Position numbers and translations under genes: made by a program. Positions 35,605 to 44,602 of a stretch of 62,319 bases of DNA are shown in pieces. The notes under the pieces are model-generated. The model saw nothing but the letters and a program-made list of their open reading frames with translations, was not told where the DNA came from and made no database searches. This DNA is from Desulfovulcanus ferrireducens. GTDB lineage: Bacteria > Desulfobacterota > Desulfovibrionia > Desulfovibrionales > Desulfonatronovibrionaceae. The first letter of the stretch is position 1. Every line of letters starts with the position of its first letter. The stretch is from contig NZ_JAGUQP010000018.1 in the NCBI RefSeq assembly GCF_018704065.1, positions 1 through 62,319 on the forward strand, read 5' to 3'.

Positions 35605-35702
35605 AGTCTGTGGCCAAACCTTGCTTAAGAGGACAAATTTTCATAATTTTTTTCAATCCTGATTTCTAATCTGGTAGTCAAAATGGTGTTGAGCCATAGA
35701 CT
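35605..35702 (+). mobile_element. Type-1 palindromic element, miniature copy D
   Basis: 98 bp with both ends (AGTCTGTGGCC ... GAGCCATAGACT) but no core. Left and right arms are joined at GATTTCT, a 7-bp sequence present in both arms of the long copy at 36911-37228, so it is an internal-deletion derivative. The flanks TTAAAG / CTAAAT are a partial duplication. It lies between the DUF89 gene and mltA. Confidence 0.8.
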
Positions 35703-35725
35703 CTAAATAGGAGAAGACCAGGGGC

Positions 35726-36907
35726 ATGTATTGTTTCTGTAAGTTGCGACTCACAAAACTATATCTTTGCTGCTTTCTTTTAATTCTGGTTTGGGGCTGT
35801 GCTCCTAAGGCGCCGGAGAAGCCTTATTTTGATTATGTGCAGGGAAGAAAGATAGTATCCAGGTTGCCACGTTTGCCTATTGGGCAAGAATTGCGATCAT
35901 GGCAGGAACTTAAGCCGAGTATTCAAAGAAGTTTGGAGTTTGTGCGTCGTAAAAATGGCTCTGAGGTGGTTTTGAAACGACCGGACTTAACCCTTACTTG
36001 GCAGGATTTGCAGGAGACACTGGAACTACTCCTTGAACTCCTGCCCCGCCTGGATCAAGACCCAAAGATTTTAAGCGACTTTTTTGATTTTTATGAGCTA
36101 AAACCGGATGTTTTGCTTACAGGCTATTATGAACCGTGGCTGGAAGGCTCGCTTGAACCATCTCCTGAATATCCCTATCCTGTTTACGCCTGTCCGGATG
36201 ATTTGAAAGTAGTGGACCTGGGTCTGTTTCATCCACGCTGGCAGGGGCAGCGTTTAGTGTATCGCCTGGATAATGGGGAGATAAAGCCGTATTATTCCAG
36301 AGCGGAAATTGATGGACAGGGAGTTCTCGCTGGAAAGGGTCTAGAAATTGCCTGGGTTAAAGATAAAATAGCTCTTTTTTTTCTGCATATTCAGGGATCA
36401 GGGCGGCTAGTTTTACCGGACGGCCAGGTTAAGCATGTTCTATACGCAGGGAAGAATGGCCGGCCCTATGTATCATTAGGTCGAGTCTTGGCTGATAATG
36501 GTTATTTAAGTTTAGAGAATGTCAGTCTCCAATCAATAAGGAAATTTTTAAAGGAACATGCAGAAATTGCTGACGATCTTTTATATACTAATCCCAGTTA
36601 TGTTTTTTTTCGTTTAGGTGATAATGGTCCCTTGGGTAGCATGGGTCAGCCGTTGACGCCGTGGGTGAGTGTGGCTAGTGATCATTCTTTTGTTCCTTTG
36701 GGGTCTGTCTTGTTTTTGCAGACTCGACTTCCGGTTGAGGAAGGTAGAGAAAAGGAATTTTCAGGTCTGGTTCTGGCTCAGGATAGGGGTGGAGCCATTA
36801 ATGGTAACCACTTTGACCTTTTTTGCGGCTCGGGCAGTCGTGCAGAATATATGGCCGGACATTTAAAAAAGAGGGCGGAAATTTTTCTATTGGTAAGAAA
36901 AAAATAG
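35726..36907 (+). CDS. mltA: Membrane-bound lytic murein transglycosylase A
   Basis: 393 residues. It begins with a lipoprotein signal (LYLCCFLLILVWGC, acylated Cys at about 25), so it is anchored in the outer membrane. The MltA barrel runs from about residue 110 to 330; VLLTGYYEPWLEGS and PYYSRAEIDGQGVLAGKGLEIAWVKD are characteristic. A 3D domain with the catalytic Asp follows: LAQDRGGAINGNHFDLFCGSG. It cleaves glycan strands, leaving 1,6-anhydro-muramyl ends. It sits between two palindromic elements, with no operon partner. Confidence 0.95.
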   Translation: MYCFCKLRLTKLYLCCFLLILVWGCAPKAPEKPYFDYVQGRKIVSRLPRLPIGQELRSWQELKPSIQRSLEFVRRKNGSEVVLKRPDLTLTWQDLQETLELLLELLPRLDQDPKILSDFFDFYELKPDVLLTGYYEPWLEGSLEPSPEYPYPVYACPDDLKVVDLGLFHPRWQGQRLVYRLDNGEIKPYYSRAEIDGQGVLAGKGLEIAWVKDKIALFFLHIQGSGRLVLPDGQVKHVLYAGKNGRPYVSLGRVLADNGYLSLENVSLQSIRKFLKEHAEIADDLLYTNPSYVFFRLGDNGPLGSMGQPLTPWVSVASDHSFVPLGSVLFLQTRLPVEEGREKEFSGLVLAQDRGGAINGNHFDLFCGSGSRAEYMAGHLKKRAEIFLLVRKK

Positions 36908-36910
36908 ATG

Positions 36911-37228
36911 AATCTGTGGCCAAACCTTACATAAATAGAGGAAAAATTTTCATAATTTTTTTCAATCCTGATTTCTTTCATGCTGGTGCAAATGTCTGGA
37001 ACCATCTATAGCTTGCTTGCGGACAGAGCATAATGGTACATTTAGGATAAATGAATATTATTTTTATTATCGATAGTTATGGTAAATAGTCCCGGATATT
37101 CAGTTTTGTCACCCCGATGCTCTGCTTATCCGCAAGCTTCGTCAAGATGGTTTGTCCAGCCCTTTGCAATGCTTTCAAGAAACCAGGATTTCTAATCTGG
37201 CAGTCAAAATGGGGTTTGGCCACAGATT
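36911..37228 (+). mobile_element. Type-1 palindromic MITE-like element, copy B
   Basis: 318 bp that start three bases after the mltA stop and fill most of the 351-bp gap to the next gene. The ends are AATCTGTGGCC and GGCCACAGATT. Opposed arms (GCTTGCGGACAGAGCAT versus ATGCTCTGCTTATCCGCAAGC) meet near TTATTATCGATAG. The flanks TAGATG / CAGAAG match only partly, so the duplication is degraded. Confidence 0.87.
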
Positions 37229-37258
37229 CAGAAGCGCGAGACGGGAATTATAAAGATT

Positions 37259-37900
37259 ATGCATGAAATAATCAGCAAAGACTCTCTTAAAAATCTCCTT
37301 CGTGATTGCTGGAGCCTACAATTAAAAAAAGTGACAGAATGGCATCAGAACGAGCCGGGATTGTTTTTAGACGAATTGGATGACCAAAGTGATTTGAGAG
37401 ATATAGTTCTGGCCCAGCATTTGTGCAATTTTAAATTGTGGCATGTGGAGGATAAGGCCAGAAGGACAGACGTCAGCCCTGAGGTCATTGCCAATTGTAA
37501 AAGAGAAATTGATGGGTTAAACCAGCAGCGCAATGATCTTATTGAGAAGATGGATGCCTGGTTAGTACAAAGGATAGAAACCATACTGCCAAAAGAGGCG
37601 AAAACGAGATACAATACTGAAACCATTGGCTCTGCCCTGGACAGGATGTCGATTTTAAGCTTGAAAATTTATCATATGCAGGAGCAGACACAGCGTCAGG
37701 ACGTTGACAAGGAGCATATTACCCGTTGCCGAGAAAAACTTGTCACTTTGTGGGAACAGCACGAAGATCTGGGGCAAAGTATTCTGGATTTGATCGAAGA
37801 ATATGCTTTGGGATTAAAAAGACCCAAAGTTTATTTTCAGTTTAAAATGTATAATGATCCAAAGCTTAATCCTGAATTATATAGTAGGTCTAAGGGATAA
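37259..37900 (+). CDS. DUF4254 protein
   Basis: 213 residues with two similar halves: LRDIVLAQHLCNFKLWHVEDKARRTDVSPEVIANCKREIDGLNQQRNDLIEKMD and LDRMSILSLKIYHMQEQTQRQDVDKEHITRCREKLVTLWEQHEDL. Both halves share a W/Y-H-x-E-D/Q core followed by a charged helix. The pattern matches DUF4254, a family often found near glycosyltransferase and envelope loci. It has no known activity. The protein is soluble with no signal. It is separated from mltA by a mobile element and from gatB by 37 bp. Confidence 0.8.
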   Translation: MHEIISKDSLKNLLRDCWSLQLKKVTEWHQNEPGLFLDELDDQSDLRDIVLAQHLCNFKLWHVEDKARRTDVSPEVIANCKREIDGLNQQRNDLIEKMDAWLVQRIETILPKEAKTRYNTETIGSALDRMSILSLKIYHMQEQTQRQDVDKEHITRCREKLVTLWEQHEDLGQSILDLIEEYALGLKRPKVYFQFKMYNDPKLNPELYSRSKG

Positions 37901-37937
37901 GGATTAAGGTGTAAATTTGAAAAATGGAGTGTTATAA

Positions 37938-39368
37938 ATGCCTGAATATGAGAGTGTAATTGGGTTGGAGGTCCATGCCCAACTAAAAACCAAAAGTAAA
38001 ATTTTTTGTTCATGTTCCACAGAGTTCGGTAAGGATCCCAATGAGAATACCTGTCCGGTATGTATGGGTATGCCCGGGGTGTTGCCGGTACTGAATAAAA
38101 GGGCGGTGGAATATGCCGTTAAGATGGCATTGGCCGTGAATTGTAAGGTTAACAAAAAGTCAATTTTTGCCCGCAAAAATTATTTTTATCCGGATTTACC
38201 CAAAGGTTATCAGATTTCACAATACGAACTGCCTGTGGCTGAGCATGGCTATATTACTATTCAAGTGGGTGGAAAGGAAAAGAAAATCGGCATCACCCGG
38301 ATTCATATGGAGGAAGACGCGGGCAAATCAGTTCACTCGTCAGCGGAAAATGTTAGTTTTGTGGATTTGAACCGCACAGGAGTACCCTTGATTGAGATTG
38401 TTTCTGAACCGGATATTCGCAGCCCGGAGGAAGCTGTAGCTTACTTAAAGGCCCTGCGTAGTATTTTGGTCTATTTAGATATCTGCGATGGAAACATGGA
38501 AGAGGGCAGTTTCCGCTGCGATGCCAATGTTTCTATTCGGCCCAAAGGGCAGAAAGAGTTCGGGACCAGGACTGAACTCAAGAATATGAATTCATTTCGT
38601 CACGTGCAGCGGGCTTTAGAATATGAGATAGAGCGTCAGATTGACCTGGTCGAAGATGGTGACAAAGTGGTTCAGGAAACCAGGCTCTATGATGCAGATA
38701 AAAATATTACCAAGCCCATGCGTGGTAAAGAAGAGGCCCATGATTATCGTTACTTCCCGGATCCTGATCTGGTACCATTGGTGCTGAAAGATGAGTGGAT
38801 TGAGGCCTGGCAACAAGAGCTTCCGGAATTACCTGCTGCCAAACAGGACAGGTTTGTTCAGGAATACGATTTGCCGGTTTATGATGCGGAGGTGTTAACT
38901 GCGGAGAGAGATCTGGCAGATTTTTTTGAACAGACAGTAAAAATTTACAACCAGCCCAAAAAAATCAGCAACTGGATTATGGGCGAAGTCTTGCGCGAAC
39001 TTAACGAGGCCAAAATAAATATTAGCCAGACTAAATTCAGACCGGAGAATTTGGCCAAACTGATAAAAATAATTGATGATGGTTTGATTAGCGGTAAAAT
39101 CGGGAAGAGCATTTTCTCCGAAATTTTTAATACGGGTCAGGATCCCGAAGAATATGTTCGCGCCAAGGGCATGGTTCAGATCTCTGATAGCAGTGCTTTG
39201 GAACAGGTAGTGGAAGAGGTTTTGGCCAGTTTGCCCAGCGAAGTTGAGAGGTATAAGAGCGGTCAGACCAAGTTGCTCGGTTTTTTTGTTGGTCAAGTGA
39301 TGAAAAAGACAAAAGGCCAGGCCAATCCAGGTTTGGTGAATAAAATTTTGAGAGAAAAGTTGAGTTAA
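37938..39368 (+). CDS. gatB: Aspartyl/glutamyl-tRNA amidotransferase subunit B
   Basis: 476 residues. It starts with [21 protein letters not shown] and the zinc-cluster Cys set CSTEFG ... [49 protein letters not shown] and the C-terminal YqeY-like domain follow. It converts Glu-tRNA(Gln) and Asp-tRNA(Asn) to the amides, together with GatA and GatC, which are not in this window. mtnA begins three bases after its stop. Confidence 0.97.
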   Translation: MPEYESVIGLEVHAQLKTKSKIFCSCSTEFGKDPNENTCPVCMGMPGVLPVLNKRAVEYAVKMALAVNCKVNKKSIFARKNYFYPDLPKGYQISQYELPVAEHGYITIQVGGKEKKIGITRIHMEEDAGKSVHSSAENVSFVDLNRTGVPLIEIVSEPDIRSPEEAVAYLKALRSILVYLDICDGNMEEGSFRCDANVSIRPKGQKEFGTRTELKNMNSFRHVQRALEYEIERQIDLVEDGDKVVQETRLYDADKNITKPMRGKEEAHDYRYFPDPDLVPLVLKDEWIEAWQQELPELPAAKQDRFVQEYDLPVYDAEVLTAERDLADFFEQTVKIYNQPKKISNWIMGEVLRELNEAKINISQTKFRPENLAKLIKIIDDGLISGKIGKSIFSEIFNTGQDPEEYVRAKGMVQISDSSALEQVVEEVLASLPSEVERYKSGQTKLLGFFVGQVMKKTKGQANPGLVNKILREKLS

Positions 39369-39371
39369 TTT

Positions 39372-40388
39372 ATGAACCACATTTACTTCGACCCAGAAAA
39401 GAATGCCCTGGTCCTGCTCGATCAGCGCTGTTTACCTTTAAAGGAGGAGTGGTTTCTCTGCACTAACCTGGAAGATGTAATTTATGCCTTGAAAGAGATG
39501 GTCGTTCGAGGAGCACCGGCCATTGGGGTTACAGCGGCTTTTGGTTGTTATTTGTTGGCCCGGGAAGCGGCTGCCGCTGGAGACTGGAAGGCTAAAATAG
39601 ACCAGGGGCTGAACGAATTATCGCAGGCCAGGCCCACAGCCGTTAATTTAGTTTGGGCTGTGGATTTTATGCGTTCGTCCTGGGAGAAGAGCCAAATCAA
39701 TTCTCCTGTGGAACTTGCTCATTTGTGGCTTGAGCTGGCCCGGAAAATTCTAGCTGAAGATATAAGTATAAATAGAAAAATGGGTCGGTTTGGTGCGGAG
39801 CTGCTACATGATGGAGATGTGGTTATGACTCATTGCAATGCCGGAAGCCTGGCCACGGGTGGATATGGCACGGCCCTAGGAGTTATTCGGGCAGCTATCG
39901 AGGCTGGAAAAAAAATTGAGGTCATTGCCAATGAGACAAGGCCTTTTTTGCAGGGGGCAAGGCTTACGGCTTATGAGCTCAAGCAAGATGGTATTCCGGT
40001 TAAAGTGGCTTGCGATAATGCCGCGGCCTTACTTATGCGTAAAGGCTTGGTGAACAAGGTCATTGTGGGCGCAGACCGTATTGCCAGAAACGGCGATGTG
40101 GCCAATAAGATTGGCACATATGGAGTAGCTCTTCTGGCTAAGGCCCACAATATTCCGTTTTATGTGGCCGCACCAATGTCTACCATTGACCCAAAAACTC
40201 CAACCGGTGATGACATTACTATTGAAAAGAGACCGGCCAGTGAAGTAACCCATATCAATGGTCAAGCTGTTGTTCCGCCGGGGGTAGAGGTGTTTAACTT
40301 TGCCTTTGATATAACCCCAAACGAGCTTATAAGTGCTATTATTACAGAAAAGGGAGTGTTTAGGCCTCCATATAGTTTTGAGTCGTAA
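39372..40388 (+). CDS. mtnA: Methylthioribose-1-phosphate isomerase
   Basis: 338 residues of the eIF2B-alpha/MtnA fold. It converts 5-methylthioribose-1-phosphate to methylthioribulose-1-phosphate in methionine salvage. Hallmarks are [14 protein letters not shown], the catalytic Cys in [34 protein letters not shown] and the Asp in [18 protein letters not shown]. These separate it from plain eIF2B paralogues. It follows gatB by three bases and is the last gene before a gap of about 900 bp with two palindromic elements. Confidence 0.94.
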   Translation: MNHIYFDPEKNALVLLDQRCLPLKEEWFLCTNLEDVIYALKEMVVRGAPAIGVTAAFGCYLLAREAAAAGDWKAKIDQGLNELSQARPTAVNLVWAVDFMRSSWEKSQINSPVELAHLWLELARKILAEDISINRKMGRFGAELLHDGDVVMTHCNAGSLATGGYGTALGVIRAAIEAGKKIEVIANETRPFLQGARLTAYELKQDGIPVKVACDNAAALLMRKGLVNKVIVGADRIARNGDVANKIGTYGVALLAKAHNIPFYVAAPMSTIDPKTPTGDDITIEKRPASEVTHINGQAVVPPGVEVFNFAFDITPNELISAIITEKGVFRPPYSFES

Positions 40389-40437
40389 TTCACGATTCAT
40401 GAAAAAATGTGGCAAAGCAATTGTATTGTGTCTAAAG

Positions 40438-40638
40438 AGTCTGTGGTCAAATCTTACTCAAATGGATATTTTTTTATTATCGATAGTTATGGCGGCTAGT
40501 ACCAGATATTCAGCTTTGTCACCTCGATGCTCTGCTTATCCGCAAGCTTCGCCAGGATGGCTTGCTCAACCCTTTGCAATGTTTTCAAGAAACCGGGCTT
40601 TCTAATCTGGTAGTCAAAATGGGGTTTGGCCATAGATT
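40438..40638 (+). mobile_element. Type-1 palindromic element, left-arm deletion copy C
   Basis: 201 bp with both ends (AGTCTGTGGTC ... GGCCATAGATT) but lacking most of the left arm: it jumps from CTCAAATGG to TTATTATCGATAG. The right arm is complete and close to copy B. Flanks are CTAAAG / CTGAAT, a degraded duplication. It lies in the mtnA-thi4 gap, whose stretch 40639-40972 holds nothing I recognise. Confidence 0.83.
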
Positions 40639-40972
40639 CTGAATAGAAACCTGAATCCGTAGAAAGTGAGCAAATTTTGTTTATTGACAACTAGCAATCC
40701 GGAAATTTTGTCAAACAGGCGAAAAAACTCCCTCGAAGGCAGCCTGAATTAAAGTTTTAACACGATTAGTTGGATTTATGGGGCTATATTTTCAGGTTTT
40801 TAAGCAAATTTTGGAGCTAACGACTTAAAAAGATTTTAATTAAGGTTGCCTAACTCGGTCAGACAGTTTTCTCTGTTTTGCAAAAGCCTCGGGTTGTTAC
40901 AGAAGTCGTTGTTGGGTTAACCTTCACGGATCCGGGTAGAAATTAAAACCAAATTTGGATTTTGTATAAGTA

Positions 40973-41264
40973 ACTCAACTTTTTGAGTTAATTTGCGAGC
41001 GCATTTTCTTCAATGCTGACAAAGACTTGGACACATCTAAGGCTTGCTTGCGGGCTGTGCATAATGGGGTTAGTCAATGGAATATTACTTAATGCCTTTT
41101 CTTATGATGGGTTTCGAAAGTTCGGTGGAATAACCTTCCTATGCACAGCACTTCCGCAATCTTCGCCAAGATGTGTTACCCAACCCGTTTGTAATGCATT
41201 TCAGAAAATGCACTCTTCAATTGTGTAGTAATTTGAGGATGTTAATCGTGTCAGAAAGTTGAGT
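40973..41264 (+). mobile_element. Type-2 palindromic MITE-like element, copy I
   Basis: 292 bp with termini ACTCAACTTTTTGA and TCAGAAAGTTGAGT. It is flanked on both sides by AAGTA (40968-40972, 41265-41269), a perfect 5-bp target duplication. The core (GCTTGCGGGCTGTGCAT / ATGCACAGCACTTCCGC) resembles type-1 elements but the ends differ. It lies immediately upstream of the thi4 leader. Confidence 0.9.
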
Positions 41265-41303
41265 AAGTAAATAATTATATCATTATTAATTTTAGGAGGA
41301 AAT

Positions 41304-42095
41304 ATGGCCTTAGATGAAAGAATTGTTACCGAAGCTATTATCACTAAATATTTTGAAAAGTTCAAAGAATGCCTGGACCTGGATGTGGCTATTGTCGGAG
41401 CCGGACCTTCAGGTATGACTGCTGCCTATAAGCTGGCTGAAAATGGACATAAGGTTGCCATTTTTGAGCGCAAGTTGTCCATTGGCGGTGGCATGTGGGG
41501 CGGAGGAATGACCTTTAATTATATCGTGGTTCAGGAAGAGAGTCGAAGAATTTTAGAAGAAGTTGGCCTGACTTTAGAAGAATTCAAGCCAGGTTATTAT
41601 ACTGTGGATGCCGTGGCAGCCACAACTACTTTGGCTTCAAAGGCCTGTCTTGCCGGTGCCAAAGTTTTTAACTGTATGAGTGTCGAAGATGTAGTGGTTA
41701 GAGAAGAAAACGGGCAAAAAAGGGTTTGTGGTTTGGTTATAAATTCCAGCCCCGTGGAAATCGCCGGTTTACACGTAGACCCTCTGGTCATTCATTCCAA
41801 GTTTGTAATCGAGGCAACAGGCCATGACACAGAGCTTTTACAGACCTTGCTCAGGAAAAATGATCTCAAGCTTCTCACTCCTTCAGGCAAGATTGAGGGT
41901 GAAAAATCCATGTGGGCCGAAGTTGCAGAAACTAACACGGTCAAGAATACTCGAGAAGTTTTCCCAGGTGTATATGTATGTGGAATGGCAGCCAACGCCA
42001 GCTTTGGTTCTTATCGTATGGGTCCTATCTTTGGTGGAATGCTTCTGTCCGGGGAGAAGGTGGCCAAAGAGATTGATGCCCGTTTAAAAGGCTAA
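41304..42095 (+). CDS. thi4: Sulfide-dependent adenosine-diphosphate thiazole synthase (Thi4)
   Basis: 263 residues. An FAD-like Rossmann start ([41 protein letters not shown]) is followed by the Thi4 core and the C-terminal [28 protein letters not shown]. It makes the thiazole of thiamin from NAD, glycine and a sulfur source. At the place where the suicide yeast enzyme has its donor Cys (CCMDP), this protein has His (GLHVDP). This is the archaeal-type, catalytic form that takes sulfur from sulfide, consistent with a sulfide-rich cell. A strong AGGAGG precedes the ATG. No TPP riboswitch was seen upstream. Confidence 0.9.
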   Translation: MALDERIVTEAIITKYFEKFKECLDLDVAIVGAGPSGMTAAYKLAENGHKVAIFERKLSIGGGMWGGGMTFNYIVVQEESRRILEEVGLTLEEFKPGYYTVDAVAATTTLASKACLAGAKVFNCMSVEDVVVREENGQKRVCGLVINSSPVEIAGLHVDPLVIHSKFVIEATGHDTELLQTLLRKNDLKLLTPSGKIEGEKSMWAEVAETNTVKNTREVFPGVYVCGMAANASFGSYRMGPIFGGMLLSGEKVAKEIDARLKG

Positions 42096-42219
42096 GAGCC
42101 TAATAAGCAGGTTAAAAGGCAAAAGGTTAAGAGTATTAAGTTGTTAAAAGTTAGAATGCAACGTCAACTTACTCTTAACCTTTTTTAGATAAACTTTAGA
42201 TCAGACAGGGTGGGTAAAC

Positions 42220-43533
42220 GTGCTTCCTTTTGTAGTTATTGCTGGTCGTCCCAATGTGGGCAAGTCCACTCTTTTTAATCGTCTGATCGGTAAGAATAAG
42301 GCCCTGACTCACGATCGTCCAGGTGTTACCCGTGACCGCATCTATGGTGAGGTGCGCAGAGGAGGAACACCATTTGCTCTGGTCGATACGGGTGGTCTTA
42401 TTCTGGATGCTGATGAGGGGATAGAAAAAGAAATTTTGGCCCAGGCCCAGGAGGCCATTGAGGCTGCCGACTTGGTTTTGTTGGTAGTGGATGGCCGGGA
42501 AGGGATAAATCCCCTGGATGAGCAACTGGCTGAAATGCTCAGGCAGAGCAACAAGCCCATCCATCTGGTGGTGAACAAGGTGGATGGGCTAGAAAAAGAA
42601 GATGCTCTGGTGCCTGAGTTTTATGAACTAGGATTTGACTTGACCCCGGTATCAGCAGCGCATGGACATAATATTACCGGGCTTATTGAGGAAATTCGAG
42701 CCAAATTGCCTCCAATAGAAAGGGAGCAGGAAGTTCAGGACAAAGCTCCTGGTCTTCGTCTAAGCTTACTTGGCCGCCCCAATGTGGGTAAGTCCTCCAT
42801 GATTAATGCTTTAGTGGGAGAAAACAGGCTCATTGTCAGTCCCGTGGCCGGTACAACCAGGGACAGTGTTGATGTGACATTGGAAAAGGATGGAAAACTT
42901 TATACATTTGTGGACACTGCTGGGGTGCGCAAAAAGAGGCGAATTCGGGATAGTTTGGAACAGTTTAGTGTTTTGAGGGCTTTAAGGAGTAGCAAGAGGG
43001 CACAGGTGGTACTTTTGGTTCTGGATGCCCTGGAGGGAGTTCTGGCTCAGGATAAAAAGTTGCTTTCATTTCTGGATCGGGAGAAGACCCCGTTTATTGT
43101 GGTTGTAAATAAAATTGACCTCATCCCGCGGTCCAAGCTCGCTCAGCTTAAAGAATATTTCAGGCAGGAGCTTAGGTTTTGCAGTCACGCTCCTATAGTG
43201 TATACTTCCACAATTTCCAAGGCCGGTCTTGGGAGCCTACTGCCACTGGCCGAAAATCTGTGGGCTGAGTGCCAAAAAAGGGTAACTACCGGACTGTTGA
43301 ACAGGTTAATCAAGGAGGCGACATACAGGCATCAGCCACCTTTGATTAAAGGCAAGCGGGCCAAATTTTATTATATGACACAGGCCGGGGTATGTCCTCC
43401 GGAGTTTGTTTTTTTTGTGAATAATAAAGAACTGGTAAAACCCACTTATGTCCGCTACCTGGAACGACAGATAAGAAAGCTTTTTGGTTTGAATATGGCG
43501 CCAATAAGGATGTATTTCAGGGATAAGGGGTAA
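42220..43533 (+). CDS. der: GTPase Der (EngA)
   Basis: 437 residues with two tandem GTPase domains, which is unique to Der. The first has GRPNVGKSTLFNRLIG, DTGG and NKVD. The second has GRPNVGKSSMINALVG, DTAGVRKK and NKID. A C-terminal KH-like domain follows (about 350-437; PPLIKGKRAKFYYMTQAG). It acts in 50S subunit assembly. The start is a GTG at 42220 after a GGTGGG stretch. Confidence 0.96.
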   Translation: MLPFVVIAGRPNVGKSTLFNRLIGKNKALTHDRPGVTRDRIYGEVRRGGTPFALVDTGGLILDADEGIEKEILAQAQEAIEAADLVLLVVDGREGINPLDEQLAEMLRQSNKPIHLVVNKVDGLEKEDALVPEFYELGFDLTPVSAAHGHNITGLIEEIRAKLPPIEREQEVQDKAPGLRLSLLGRPNVGKSSMINALVGENRLIVSPVAGTTRDSVDVTLEKDGKLYTFVDTAGVRKKRRIRDSLEQFSVLRALRSSKRAQVVLLVLDALEGVLAQDKKLLSFLDREKTPFIVVVNKIDLIPRSKLAQLKEYFRQELRFCSHAPIVYTSTISKAGLGSLLPLAENLWAECQKRVTTGLLNRLIKEATYRHQPPLIKGKRAKFYYMTQAGVCPPEFVFFVNNKELVKPTYVRYLERQIRKLFGLNMAPIRMYFRDKG

Positions 43534-43674
43534 AGGGAGAATCTCTTAGAGTTTATAGGAGGATGTGGGTCATGAGAGACAGTTATTTAATTAGAGTCCA
43601 GTCGGTTGTTTTCCTTTACCATTTATCCTTACCTATTAATCCATAATCCTTAATTCTAAAAAAATGGAGGTTAT

Positions 43675-44598
43675 ATGGTTCAAAAGGCCGATAAAATCTG
43701 GTTTGATGGCCAGCTAGTTCCTTGGGACGAAGCCAATGTGCATGTACTCACACATACCTTGCACTATGGCGTGGCTGTATTCGAAGGTATTCGCTGTTAT
43801 AAGTGTACTGATGGTTCTTCTGCCGTTTTCCGTCTCAAAGAGCATGTGGATCGTTTTTTTGATTCGGCCAAGGCAGTGGAGATGAATATCCCGTTTACCC
43901 GGGAAGAAATTAGTGCGGCCATTCTAGAGACCTTAAAAGTGAACAGGCTGGAGCAAGGGTACATTCGTCCTTTGGCTTTCATTGGTGACGGGGCCATGGG
44001 AGTGCATCCAGGTGACAATCCTATAAGGGTGATAATTGCCACTTGGCCATGGGGAGCCTACCTGGGAGAGGAAGCTCTGCAAAAAGGCATTCGAATAAGA
44101 ACCTCCAGTTTTACCAGGCACCATGTCAATGTCATGATGACCAAGGCTAAGGTAGCGGGCAATTATGTTAATTCTGTGCTGGCAAAAATGGAGGCTGTAG
44201 CTGATGGATACGACGAAGCCCTGATGCTGGATGTGGATGGATATGTCTCCGAAGCCACGGGCGAAAATATTTTTATCGTCAAAAAGAGTAAGCTAAAAAC
44301 TCCGCCTCTTGGCTCTATTCTGGGTGGAATTACCAGAGACACCTTGATCACTCTGGCCAGGGACATGGGTTATGATGTTGTTGAACAAAGATTTACCCGT
44401 GATGAGCTTTATGCTGCCGATGAGGCCTTTTTCTGTGGTACGGCTGCAGAAGTGACACCTATTCGGGAAGTGGATCGCCGTGTGATAGGAGCTGGCAAGG
44501 CCGGGCCGGTGACTATGCTCTTGCAGAACGAATACTTTAAGATTGTTCATGGTGAAAATCTCAAATACGCTGGTTGGTTAACTTCTTATGAGCTTTAG
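43675..44598 (+). CDS. ilvE: Branched-chain amino-acid aminotransferase
   Basis: 307 residues of fold-type IV PLP transaminases. It starts [36 protein letters not shown], typical of IlvE. The PLP lysine lies in [21 protein letters not shown], and [22 protein letters not shown] follows. It transfers the amino group between glutamate and branched-chain 2-oxo acids. ATGGAGG-type ribosome spacing precedes the ATG. dnaX begins four bases after its stop. Confidence 0.95.
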   Translation: MVQKADKIWFDGQLVPWDEANVHVLTHTLHYGVAVFEGIRCYKCTDGSSAVFRLKEHVDRFFDSAKAVEMNIPFTREEISAAILETLKVNRLEQGYIRPLAFIGDGAMGVHPGDNPIRVIIATWPWGAYLGEEALQKGIRIRTSSFTRHHVNVMMTKAKVAGNYVNSVLAKMEAVADGYDEALMLDVDGYVSEATGENIFIVKKSKLKTPPLGSILGGITRDTLITLARDMGYDVVEQRFTRDELYAADEAFFCGTAAEVTPIREVDRRVIGAGKAGPVTMLLQNEYFKIVHGENLKYAGWLTSYEL

Positions 44599-44602
44599 AT
44601 AA

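Noticed and set aside
40639-41303. TPP riboswitch before thi4
   Set aside because: No conserved thi-box sequence was seen; the region is a MITE-like element plus AT-rich sequence.
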